Shown piece by piece: positions 1 through 5,936 of a DNA stretch of 25,622 nucleotides. The DNA lies in assembly GCA_900540865.1 (NCBI GenBank), contig UQHH01000037.1, forward strand, positions 1-25,622. The letters run 5' to 3'. Numbering within the stretch: position 1 is the stretch's first letter; each line of letters starts with the position of its first letter. A program made the translations under genes and the position numbers. The notes below the pieces were generated by a model. That model searched no databases. It saw only the letters and a program-made list of their open reading frames with translations, and was not told the origin of the DNA. Origin of the DNA: an uncultured Oscillospiraceae bacterium (GTDB lineage: Bacteria > Bacillota > Clostridia > Oscillospirales > Acutalibacteraceae).

Positions 1-782
1 TCTTTGCCCTGCTCGTTTTTTCTGAACAAAAGTGTTTCTTTAAAGCTGTCGTGATAATCGAACCAGCCGATTTCTGAGTATTCCAACGTATTCTTTTCCA
101 GAAACAGCTTAATAAACTCCGTCTTTCCAATCCCGCCGATTCCTGTTACAACCGCGGCTTTCCTGTTTTTCGCAACGACTGACTTGAAATCGTCGAGCGT
201 CCCGTCGCGGCCGATTAGCTCCATAGCCGGCGGACATCCCGGCAGTACAAGGCGCGGTTCTTTTTTATTATCCTTTATTTTTTCTTTGATTTCAAAAATT
301 TCTTCCCATACGGAGCTCATTTCTATTTCAAGCTTGTTCAGATGGAAGCTGCATTTGAGCTCGGGATAACGCTCCATTTCGTCTTCAAAGCAGTGAAAGA
401 GCGTCTCGGCGATTCTTTTGACATCCCGCTGTGAAGGAAGCTGTTCCAAATACGCCTCCGTTTTTTTAATACATGATTCCAAATCCTGCGTATCCTGATA
501 CCCAATTTTTAAGCTGTCCAATATTTTACGGTAGCTGTTTTTATTTAATTTCTCATCTTCCAAAAATCTCTTTTTTGTCTCATCCACCGCTTTGGTAAAT
601 GCTTGTTCGAACTGGACTGAAACTGTCTCGCTGATGTTCTTCTCCAGATAACCCTTGTTTTTTAGAAAAATCTGCAGCCCCTTCAGCCCTTTGTCTGCTA
701 CGGAAGCAGGTTGCCACACAAGTCCCGTACAGGTTAACAGCCACGAAGTCAACTCAAACCCTTTTTCTACGCTCATTTTCAT
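1..782 (-). CDS. STAND/NACHT-like P-loop NTPase, partial (C-terminus outside window)
   Basis: An open reading frame without stops runs from an ATG at 782 to the left edge of the window, giving about 260 residues of a longer protein. The start is supported by AAGGAG eight bases upstream. Residues 1-170 are charged and mostly predicted helical, with no family I recognise. A P-loop of the GxGGxGKT type lies at residues 214-221 (sequence GIGGIGKTE), preceded by a hydrophobic strand (AAVVT), as in NB-ARC/NACHT ATPases of the STAND class. Such proteins usually carry an N-terminal effector domain, this ATPase, and C-terminal sensor repeats such as TPR or WD40; the repeats would lie beyond base 1. 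Many bacterial STAND proteins act in phage defence or as transcriptional regulators, but nothing here decides between these. It sits alone, next to a tRNA cluster, in AT-rich flanking DNA, which fits an accessory gene. Confidence 0.8.
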   Translation of the reverse strand, partial: MKMSVEKGFELTSWLLTCTGLVWQPASVADKGLKGLQIFLKNKGYLEKNISETVSVQFEQAFTKAVDETKKRFLEDEKLNKNSYRKILDSLKIGYQDTQDLESCIKKTEAYLEQLPSQRDVKRIAETLFHCFEDEMERYPELKCSFHLNKLEIEMSSVWEEIFEIKEKIKDNKKEPRLVLPGCPPAMELIGRDGTLDDFKSVVAKNRKAAVVTGIGGIGKTEFIKLFLEKNTLEYSEIGWFDYHDSFKETLLFRKNEQGK

Positions 783-1042
783 GTATAGCACTCCTTAAAT
801 AACACAATACTAAATTTTGATTACTTAAAACCATATTACTAAGTAAAATATTATCACATAAATCAAGCATAAACAACAGGGTACGACAAATTATCGCAAC
901 CATCCTCATAAAAAACTGTTGCAATAAACAATTTAAAACAAAATATAATATAAATATAAAAAACATATTTTACATATTAAAAAAGACATGCTCCGCGTTG
1001 CGAAACCCATGCCCATTCTTCTAAATCAATTTATTGTAAACA
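783..1042. other. AT-rich intergenic stretch upstream of the STAND gene
   Basis: No credible gene is seen here. It should hold the promoter of the STAND-like gene, but I could not place a convincing -35/-10 pair. A 7-bp inverted repeat, TTACTTA at 821-827 and TAAGTAA at 840-846, lies 40-60 bases in front of the start codon and could be an operator. This is only a pattern and has no family assignment. Confidence 0.4.
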
Positions 1043-1044
1043 AT

Positions 1045-1084
1045 ACCCCCGAACCTTGTCCTAATTGGCGCAAGATTCGGGGGT
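1045..1084 (-). terminator. Hairpin terminator after the tRNA cluster
   Basis: A stem pairs 1045-1058 with 1071-1084 (ACCCCCGAA arm; 13 pairs, one C/A mismatch; 12-base loop). On the minus strand it follows tRNA-Ala by 8 bases and continues into ATTGTTTACAAT, which is only moderately U-rich. The position at the end of the tRNA transcript supports a terminator or 3'-processing hairpin. Confidence 0.7.
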
Positions 1085-1092
1085 GTTCATTG

Positions 1093-1168
1093 TGGTGGAC
1101 CCGAAGGGATTCGAACCCTCGGTCTCTGCGTTGCGAACGCAGCGCTTTCCCAGCTAAGCTACGGGCCC
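1093..1168 (-). tRNA. tRNA-Ala (CGC)
   Basis: The minus strand gives a full cloverleaf: acceptor GGGCCCG paired with CGGGTCC, discriminator A, and encoded CCA at 1093-1095. The anticodon arm is CTGCG-TTCGCAA-CGCAG, so the anticodon is CGC, which reads GCG alanine codons. The T-arm carries GGTTCGAATCC. It is the last tRNA of the minus-strand cluster. Confidence 0.95.
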
Positions 1169-1185
1169 ATATATGTATTTTCTCT

Positions 1186-1241
1186 CCCCAAAGGGGATTT
1201 TTGACTGCCGCGCAGGTGCTCGCCGCGCGCCAGTCAAAAAT
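1186..1241. other. Long hairpin in the spacer between tRNA-Gln and tRNA-Ala
   Basis: Arms at 1197-1213 and 1225-1241 (ATTTTTGACTG with CAGTCAAAAAT, then GC-rich inner pairs) form 16 pairs with one C/C mismatch and an 11-base loop. A small CCCC-AAA-GGGG hairpin at 1186-1196 sits directly beside it. On either strand the 5' arm begins with T's and the 3' arm ends with A's, the reverse of an intrinsic terminator. A transcript processing signal or a mobile palindromic repeat is more likely. Confidence 0.55.
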
Positions 1242-1243
1242 TT

Positions 1244-1319
1244 TGGCTGGGCTGGCGGGATTCGAACCCACGGGATGACGGAGTCAAAGTCCGTTGCCTT
1301 ACCGCTTGGCTACAGCCCA
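1244..1319 (-). tRNA. tRNA-Gln (TTG)
   Basis: The acceptor TGGGCTG pairs with CAGCCCA, followed by discriminator G and encoded CCA at 1244-1246. The anticodon arm ACGGA-CTTTGAC-TCCGT gives anticodon TTG, reading CAA and CAG glutamine codons. The T-arm shows GGGTTCGAATCCC. A separate promoter lies about 30 bases upstream. Confidence 0.95.
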
Positions 1320-1350
1320 TTATTCCATGGCTTTCAGCCAAACGAAAGGT

Positions 1351-1359
1351 ATTATAGCA
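1351..1359 (-). promoter_or_regulatory. Extended -10 promoter for tRNA-Gln/tRNA-Ala
   Basis: The minus strand reads TGCTATAAT, a perfect extended -10 (TGnTATAAT), about 32 bases before the tRNA-Gln 5' end. No good -35 is present at the usual distance, which fits an extended -10 promoter. It would transcribe tRNA-Gln and tRNA-Ala separately from the tRNA-Gly to tRNA-Lys group. Confidence 0.65.
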
Positions 1360-1378
1360 AAAAGCCTTGATTGCTTCG

Positions 1379-1432
1379 TCTATATTATCACGGCGTTTCC
1401 GCCGAAATAAACAAATTGGTGACCCATCGGAG
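1379..1432 (-). repeat. Duplicate of the tRNA-Lys 3' end plus trailer (copy B, defective)
   Basis: This segment repeats, in direct orientation, the last 16 bases of tRNA-Lys (CTCCGATGGGTCACCA) and about 38 bases of its 3' trailer, with a few differences. The rest of the tRNA is missing: upstream on the minus strand the T-loop GTTCGAATC is replaced by unrelated sequence. It is therefore a tRNA fragment, not a gene. The intact copy lies at 1587-1641, 208-209 bases away. Confidence 0.8.
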
Positions 1433-1586
1433 CTGGAGCCTGCCTTGCAGTCTCCCGTGCTCAATCACCGATTATTTGCGGTGCCGGTCTTCGCACTTCG
1501 CGGCTAAAAACGCGCCGCAGGCGCCTTTTCTTTACGCCGCTCACCCTCTCAGAGTTCGAATCTCCGATAAAGTGGACGAAAGCACA
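1433..1586. other. Spacer between the tRNA-Lys repeats, with an inverted T-arm fragment
   Basis: There is no plausible gene here. On the plus strand 1552-1565 reads AGAGTTCGAATCTCCGAT-like sequence, matching the tRNA-Lys T-arm but in the orientation opposite to the cluster. The rest (about 1436-1545) is unrelated GC-rich sequence. The mix of direct and inverted tRNA fragments suggests past recombination or a deleted insertion. Confidence 0.55.
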
Positions 1587-1641
1587 TCTATATTTTTCAC
1601 AGCGTTTCCGCCGGAACGAACAAAATGGTGACCCATCGGAG
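1587..1641 (-). repeat. Direct repeat copy A: tRNA-Lys 3' end and trailer (intact)
   Basis: This is the partner of the repeat at 1379-1432. It covers the genuine 3' end of tRNA-Lys and the following trailer with the shared GCGTTTCCGCCG stretch (plus-strand reading). The two copies align over about 54 bases with a handful of substitutions and one length difference. Confidence 0.8.
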
Positions 1642-1701
1642 ATTCGAACTCCGGACACCTTGATTAAAAGTCAAGTGCTCTGCCAACTGAGCTAATGGGT
1701 C
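1626..1701 (-). tRNA. tRNA-Lys (TTT)
   Basis: The acceptor GACCCAT pairs with ATGGGTC, then discriminator A and encoded CCA at 1626-1628. The anticodon arm CTTGA-CTTTTAA-TCAAG gives anticodon TTT for AAA/AAG lysine codons. The T-arm CCGGAGTTCGAATCTCCG is partly repeated nearby in defective form (see the repeats at 1379-1432 and the spacer). Confidence 0.95.
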
Positions 1702-1704
1702 GTA

Positions 1705-1782
1705 TGGGGTGGATAGTCGGATTCGAACCGACGGTCTCCAGTGCCACAAACTGGCGCTTTAACCGACTAAGCTATACCCACC
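1705..1782 (-). tRNA. tRNA-His (GTG)
   Basis: The anticodon arm CCAGT-TTGTGGC-ACTGG gives anticodon GTG. The acceptor GTGGGTA pairs with TATCCAC. An extra 5' G (G-1, position 1782) faces a C discriminator, the hallmark of histidine tRNA. CCA is encoded at 1705-1707. It is three bases from tRNA-Lys. Confidence 0.95.
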
Positions 1783-1787
1783 ATATA

Positions 1788-1864
1788 TGGCGCGCCAAAA
1801 GGGACTCGAACCCCTGACCTACTGCTTAGAAGGCAGTTGCTCTATCCAGCTGAGCTATTGGCGC
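1788..1864 (-). tRNA. tRNA-Arg (TCT)
   Basis: The acceptor GCGCCAA pairs with TTGGCGC, discriminator G, CCA encoded at 1788-1790. The anticodon loop CTTCTAA gives anticodon TCT, reading AGA/AGG arginine codons. The T-arm carries GGGGTTCGAGTCCC. Confidence 0.95.
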
Positions 1865-1903
1865 AAATCAAATATTTCAACCGGCCAGCCGGTAAATAAC
1901 GAA

Positions 1904-1977
1904 TGGAGCGGATGATGGGAATCGAACCCACACGATCAGCTTGGAAGGCTGAAGTTCTACCACTAAACTACATCCGC
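1904..1977 (-). tRNA. tRNA-Gly (TCC)
   Basis: The acceptor GCGGATG pairs with CATCCGC, discriminator T, CCA encoded at 1904-1906. The anticodon arm TCAGC-CTTCCAA-GCTGA gives anticodon TCC, reading GGA/GGG glycine codons. It is the first gene of the cluster, about 25 bases downstream of the expected transcription start. Confidence 0.95.
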
Positions 1978-2009
1978 ACGGCTTGTCTGCCTTTTAAGCG
2001 ACGGGTTAT

Positions 2010-2039
2010 ATTTTACCATATAACCCGCCGCGTTGTCAA
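2010..2039 (-). promoter_or_regulatory. Promoter of the tRNA-Gly-Arg-His-Lys operon, with a palindrome over the -10
   Basis: On the minus strand TTGACA (2034-2039) and TAAAAT (2010-2015) are separated by 18 bases, a strong sigma-A promoter just in front of tRNA-Gly. A perfect 10-bp inverted repeat (CGGGTTATAT at 2002-2011, ATATAACCCG at 2018-2027) encloses the -10 element. It could be an operator or a 5' hairpin of the transcript. Confidence 0.75.
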
Positions 2040-2084
2040 GCAGTTCCTAAAAGTTTTCTCTTGAATAAACACACTTGCGGCTGT

Positions 2085-4418
2085 TTATAAAATATCCATT
2101 TTCAGGCCGTTTTCATCGGCGGTGAGATGGATTCCCGCAATCTCACCCTCACGGCGCTCGATAATCGCGTTCGTGATTTTGTCCTCCACGTCCTTGCGGA
2201 TGGTGTTCCTCAAATCGCGCGCGCCGCTCTTTCCGCCCGTCGATTTCTTAGCGAGATATTCGGCGGCCTTATCGTCATAAGAAAACTTGATTCCCTTTTC
2301 TTCAAGTGTTCCGATATATTCGCTGAGCATAAGCTTTGCGATATTCCGGAAATTACCGTCGTCCAGGCTCCTGAACACTATTATTTCATCAATACGGCTC
2401 AAAAATTCAGGCCGCAGGAATTCAGACAAGGCTTTGATAACCTTTTCCTTCTGCATATCCTGCTCCGATTTGCCGAAGCCCATCAGCCCTTCCTTCTTGT
2501 TGCTGCCGGCGTTCGAGGTCATGATAATGACGGTGTTTTCAAAATTGACGAGCCTGCCGTGCGCGTCGGTTACCTTGCCCTCGTCGAGAATCTGGAGCAA
2601 AATATTGAGCACGTCGGGATGCGCCTTTTCAATTTCGTCGAACAGAAGCACGGAATACGGGCGGCGGCGTACCTTTTCGGTCACCTGGCCTGCCTCGTCA
2701 TAGCCGACATAGCCCGGAGGCGAGCCGATAATACGCGAAACCGAATGCTTCTCCATAAACTCGGACATATCGAGCCGGATGAGCGTTTCGGGCGTGTCGA
2801 ACAGCTCTGTGGACAGCACCTTTACAAGCTCCGTCTTCCCTACGCCCGTAGGGCCTACAAAGATAAAGGAGGCCGGACGGCGGCGCGGGCTTATCTGCAC
2901 CCTGCTGCGCCTGATTGCGGCGGCGACGGCGGCAACGGCCTCGTCCTGTCCGATGATGCGCTCCTTGAGCTTTTCTTCTAAATCAGACAGCTTTTTCAGC
3001 TCGTTTTCCTGCACCCTGGAGGCGGGGATTCCCGTCCACAGCTCTATTACATGCGCAAGGTCGCTTTCCTCCACAGAGGAATTGAGCGCCTTGTTTTGAA
3101 TGCGCTTAATTTTATTGCTCGTTTTCGCAAGCTCCTCCCGTACCAGGGCGAGCTTTTCGTAGTCGATGCTTTCCGTGTTGGAGGCAATCTCGTCCTCCTG
3201 GGCGGCAAGTGCCCGCTCCTCTTCCTTGAGCTTGTCGTACGTTTCCATGCTCTTATTGCGAAGCGCCGCGCAGGCGCAGGCCTCATCGAGCAAATCGATG
3301 GCCTTATCGGGCAGGAAACGGTCGGTGATGTAGCGCTCCGACAAAACGACCGCGCGCCTTACAATCTGTTCGGGTACCCTGACCCTGTGATGTACTTCGT
3401 AATAGGACTTGACGCCCAGAAGCACATCGATTGTATCCTGAATTGAGGGTTCAGCGACCTTGACCGGCTGGAAACGCCTTTCAAGCGCCGCGTCCTTCTC
3501 TATATATTTCCTGTATTCAGTAAACGTCGTCGCGCCGATTACCTGGATTTCCCCGCGAGAAAGCGCGGGCTTCAAGATATTGGCGGCGTTCATTGTTCCC
3601 TCGGAGTCGCCCGTACCGACGAGATTATGTACCTCGTCAATAAACAAAATGACGTTACCCGCGGCCTTTACCTCGTCTACAAGTCCCTTGATACGGCTTT
3701 CAAACTGTCCGCGGAACTGTGTGCCGGCAATCAGCGCCGTCAAATCGAGCAGCTGGATTTCCTTGTCCTTAAGCCGCTGCGGTACGCTGCCCTGCGCGAT
3801 GCGCAGCGCAAGCCCTTCCGCGATAGCGGTCTTGCCGACGCCCGGCTCTCCGATTAAGCATGGGTTGTTTTTGGAACGGCGGCTTAATATCTGGATAACA
3901 CGCTCAATCTCGCTGTCCCTGCCAATCACGCGGTCCATTGTTCCTTCGCGCGCGCGCTGGGTCAGGTCCGTGCAGTACGTGTCGATGTGTTTTCTCTTCG
4001 GCTTTTTTTCATCCTTTTTTCTTTTTTTCGTATCGGTATCAGCTCCGGGCTGCTCGTTCTTTTTTTCACCTAGATTAAAAATGTTCTTAAACAAAGGGAA
4101 GGTCGGCGCGCCGCCCGGGCTGAAGCCGTCCTCCTTGTCGGGGTCGTCGTCCTCTCCGGCAGCCGCTTCGGGGTTCTGCCCAAGCATCTCCGCGAAATTG
4201 GGAATGTCCCCATTCTCGCTCATTTTCATCAGGGAATCCATCTGCTCCTGAACAGCGTCCAGGTCGTCTTCGGATATTCCCATTTTCTCTATGATGTCTG
4301 TAACCGGCTTGATTCCGAGCTCCTTAGCGCATGACAGGCAGTAGCCCTGCGACTCGCTCTCTGCGTTTGTGGCGACAAATACCACAGCAGGCCGTTTTTT
4401 ACATCTGCAGCAAAGCAT
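2085..4418 (-). CDS. clpE: ATP-dependent Clp protease ATP-binding subunit, ClpE/ClpC type with N-terminal zinc finger
   Basis: This 777-residue Hsp100 unfoldase is expected to unfold substrates and feed them to ClpP in the cytoplasm. The N-terminus has a C4 zinc finger (Cys3, Cys6, Cys27, Cys30) in place of the Clp_N repeat domain. A long acidic then lysine-rich linker (about 85-145) follows. AAA-1 has Walker A GEPGVGKT at 190-197 and Walker B at 257-262; a short coiled-coil middle domain spans about 395-445; AAA-2 has Walker A GPTGVGKT at 522-529 and Walker B LLFDE near 591-595. LMGFG at 645-649 sits where ClpC/ClpE carry the ClpP-docking loop. The zinc finger and missing N-domain fit ClpE; the symbol is my best match, since such proteins are also annotated as ClpC-like. 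The start has AAGGAG seven bases upstream. It follows pgsA by 39 bases, probably as the last gene of cvpA-pgsA-clpE. No CtsR gene is nearby. Confidence 0.95.
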   Translation of the reverse strand: MLCCRCKKRPAVVFVATNAESESQGYCLSCAKELGIKPVTDIIEKMGISEDDLDAVQEQMDSLMKMSENGDIPNFAEMLGQNPEAAAGEDDDPDKEDGFSPGGAPTFPLFKNIFNLGEKKNEQPGADTDTKKRKKDEKKPKRKHIDTYCTDLTQRAREGTMDRVIGRDSEIERVIQILSRRSKNNPCLIGEPGVGKTAIAEGLALRIAQGSVPQRLKDKEIQLLDLTALIAGTQFRGQFESRIKGLVDEVKAAGNVILFIDEVHNLVGTGDSEGTMNAANILKPALSRGEIQVIGATTFTEYRKYIEKDAALERRFQPVKVAEPSIQDTIDVLLGVKSYYEVHHRVRVPEQIVRRAVVLSERYITDRFLPDKAIDLLDEACACAALRNKSMETYDKLKEEERALAAQEDEIASNTESIDYEKLALVREELAKTSNKIKRIQNKALNSSVEESDLAHVIELWTGIPASRVQENELKKLSDLEEKLKERIIGQDEAVAAVAAAIRRSRVQISPRRRPASFIFVGPTGVGKTELVKVLSTELFDTPETLIRLDMSEFMEKHSVSRIIGSPPGYVGYDEAGQVTEKVRRRPYSVLLFDEIEKAHPDVLNILLQILDEGKVTDAHGRLVNFENTVIIMTSNAGSNKKEGLMGFGKSEQDMQKEKVIKALSEFLRPEFLSRIDEIIVFRSLDDGNFRNIAKLMLSEYIGTLEEKGIKFSYDDKAAEYLAKKSTGGKSGARDLRNTIRKDVEDKITNAIIERREGEIAGIHLTADENGLKMDIL

Positions 4419-4457
4419 ATTGTTTCTCCTTTTCCGAGTGCGGATATTACCGCAAAA

Positions 4458-5072
4458 TTAGTCTTTTGTGCCCGCTTTCCTGTTAGAAGCACCTTCCTGT
4501 TTCTTCTCTTTGAGCAGGCTTAAAAATATTAAAAAGTATTTTACCATGGAAAACAGCATTGCCGCCGTCGTAACCAGCATGATTACGGTGGTAAGCACTG
4601 CAAAATCGCTCGCGCTGCCGGTAATGATTTCAAGCAGCACAATGACCGATACGGACAGGTAAAATAATATGGTGGAAAGCTTGCCGTACCATTTGGCGGC
4701 AGGCGGTGTTATCTTCTTTTGTATGAGGTACGCGCCCCCCAGCAGCATCAGCAAATCCTTTATGACAAGGATAACGACCAGCGGGATAATCTTGGGGACG
4801 ATGATGCCGATACAGATAATTACCGCGACAAGCGTAAGCTTGTCGGCAATGGGGTCCAAAATCTTTCCAAGCGCCGTAATCTGGTTGAACCTACGGGCAA
4901 TCATGCCGTCGAACATATCGCTCAGCCCCGAAATGATAACCATTGCGGCGGCGGCAATATAATTTTTCGACAGAAAGAAAAAGATAAACGGTATAATCAG
5001 TAAGATGCGCAGCACGGATAAAAGGTTTGGTATTGTTAGGTTTTCCTTCCACGCGTTTCGGTCATTTTCCAT
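4458..5072 (-). CDS. pgsA: CDP-diacylglycerol--glycerol-3-phosphate 3-phosphatidyltransferase (PgsA)
   Basis: The 204-residue membrane enzyme transfers a phosphatidyl group from CDP-diacylglycerol to glycerol 3-phosphate, giving phosphatidylglycerol phosphate, the committed step to phosphatidylglycerol and cardiolipin. The CDP-alcohol phosphotransferase signature is complete: Asp52, Asp55-Gly56, Ala59-Arg60, Gly69, Asp73 and Asp77. The N-terminal stretch TIPNLLSVLRILLIIP is typical of PgsA, and several hydrophobic helices follow up to a lysine-rich C-terminus. Length is close to the usual 180-200. GGAAGG lies about eight bases before the ATG. It lies 43 bases behind cvpA and 39 bases ahead of the Clp ATPase gene, all on one strand. 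Another CDP-alcohol acceptor is possible but the N-terminus favours PgsA. Confidence 0.92.
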   Translation of the reverse strand: MENDRNAWKENLTIPNLLSVLRILLIIPFIFFFLSKNYIAAAAMVIISGLSDMFDGMIARRFNQITALGKILDPIADKLTLVAVIICIGIIVPKIIPLVVILVIKDLLMLLGGAYLIQKKITPPAAKWYGKLSTILFYLSVSVIVLLEIITGSASDFAVLTTVIMLVTTAAMLFSMVKYFLIFLSLLKEKKQEGASNRKAGTKD

Positions 5073-5115
5073 TTCGATTACCTTCCCAATAAGCTTTCAA
5101 ATTCCTGCTTCCCTC

Positions 5116-5817
5116 TTATCCGGCAAAAATGCCTGACAGCGGGATAAAGCTGTATATATACTTAAATATAAAGGTGCCTTCTATAACTTCCTTGTTGAAA
5201 AACTGCGGCGCGTCGCTGAGCGTCGGGACAAAAAGCTTGATTATAAACACGGCGAGCACTACTAATAATACGCCCTCCAAAAGACCGAGCACCGCGCCAA
5301 AAAACGAATTGACGCCATGAAGCACCGGCAGGTTGAACACCGCGCCGATTGCGTGTGACGCAAGCTTTACCAAGAGCATCAGCAATGCAAACAGAACCAG
5401 CATCGCCACGATGCTCAGAAGCGAAATAATTACAGGGGCGATTACCGTTTCGACCGCCTTTGCCGTCGCGTCGGCCGTGCTTTGTACCGCGGGGCCGATT
5501 TGCGCCATGTCTATGCCAAAATTCGGCAGGAGCCGAAGCACAAAATCAGGCAGCGCCCCAAGCGCGCTGTGCACGCCGGACTGGACGTCGGAACCGCCCG
5601 ACGCCATAATTTGCTGTGACATGTTTTGTATCAGGTCCTGCTGGAAGAAGGTTGTATAAATCCACCTTGCGGCATGCTGTCCGAGCCATATGGATACCGT
5701 CACAGCCGCGATGGTACCGAGCACGTTAATCAGCGTTTTTACCGCGCCGCGCTTCATGCCGCCTATTAAAAAGGCCGCAAGCAGAACGAGTATGATGATG
5801 TCGAGAGCAAGACTCAT
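5116..5817 (-). CDS. CvpA family membrane protein
   Basis: This 233-residue protein begins with MSLALDIIILVLLAAFLIGGMKRGAVKTLINVLGTIAAVTVSIWL in pieces typical of the CvpA/colicin V production family: a first helix, the G-x-x-R/K-G turn, then a second helix. Two more hydrophobic helices follow (about 125-150 and 175-200), with a polar 70-residue loop between the second and third. The C-terminus FIPLSGIF is also common in Firmicute homologues. The molecular role of CvpA proteins is not settled; they are linked to envelope integrity. AAAGGA is 14 bases before the ATG, rather far, so the start is slightly uncertain. It is the first gene after the promoter at 5889-5917. Confidence 0.85.
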   Translation of the reverse strand: MSLALDIIILVLLAAFLIGGMKRGAVKTLINVLGTIAAVTVSIWLGQHAARWIYTTFFQQDLIQNMSQQIMASGGSDVQSGVHSALGALPDFVLRLLPNFGIDMAQIGPAVQSTADATAKAVETVIAPVIISLLSIVAMLVLFALLMLLVKLASHAIGAVFNLPVLHGVNSFFGAVLGLLEGVLLVVLAVFIIKLFVPTLSDAPQFFNKEVIEGTFIFKYIYSFIPLSGIFAG

Positions 5818-5888
5818 ATGCTAAAACCAATCCTTTAATGTCCAGGCGCGGCAAACAGAAACCCGCCGTTTGCGCGTCCTTAGGCTAC

Positions 5889-5917
5889 AATATATCATAT
5901 AATCCATAAAAAAACAA
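5889..5917 (-). promoter_or_regulatory. Sigma-A promoter of cvpA-pgsA-clpE
   Basis: On the minus strand TTGTTT (5912-5917) and TATATT (5889-5894) are 17 bases apart. The expected start near 5882 leaves a leader of about 65 bases to cvpA, which contains a hairpin (5847-5856 with 5868-5876, CGCG and CAAAC arms with one bulge). No terminator was recognised between the upstream gene and this promoter, so read-through may add to expression. Confidence 0.75.
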
Positions 5918-5936
5918 TGAGCATTTTGTGAATTCA

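Noticed and set aside
754..966. 70-codon minus-strand frame upstream of the STAND gene
   Set aside because: It overlaps the true STAND start in another frame, is in very AT-rich DNA and has no ribosome site.
1026..1658. Several overlapping open frames across the tRNA genes
   Set aside because: Their sequences (for example GSNPASP, GFESLRVH, SGVRISDGSP) are translations of tRNA genes and their repeats, a common artefact.
2127..2981. Long plus-strand open frame of 284 codons opposite the Clp ATPase gene
   Set aside because: It lies entirely antisense to a gene with full Walker motifs; the composition (many His, Arg, Leu) is that of a mirrored GC-rich frame and no ribosome site or family motif is seen.
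3460..4251. Plus-strand open frame of 263 codons opposite the Clp ATPase gene
   Set aside because: Serine- and leucine-rich antisense shadow of the N-terminal half of the Clp ATPase; no start signal.
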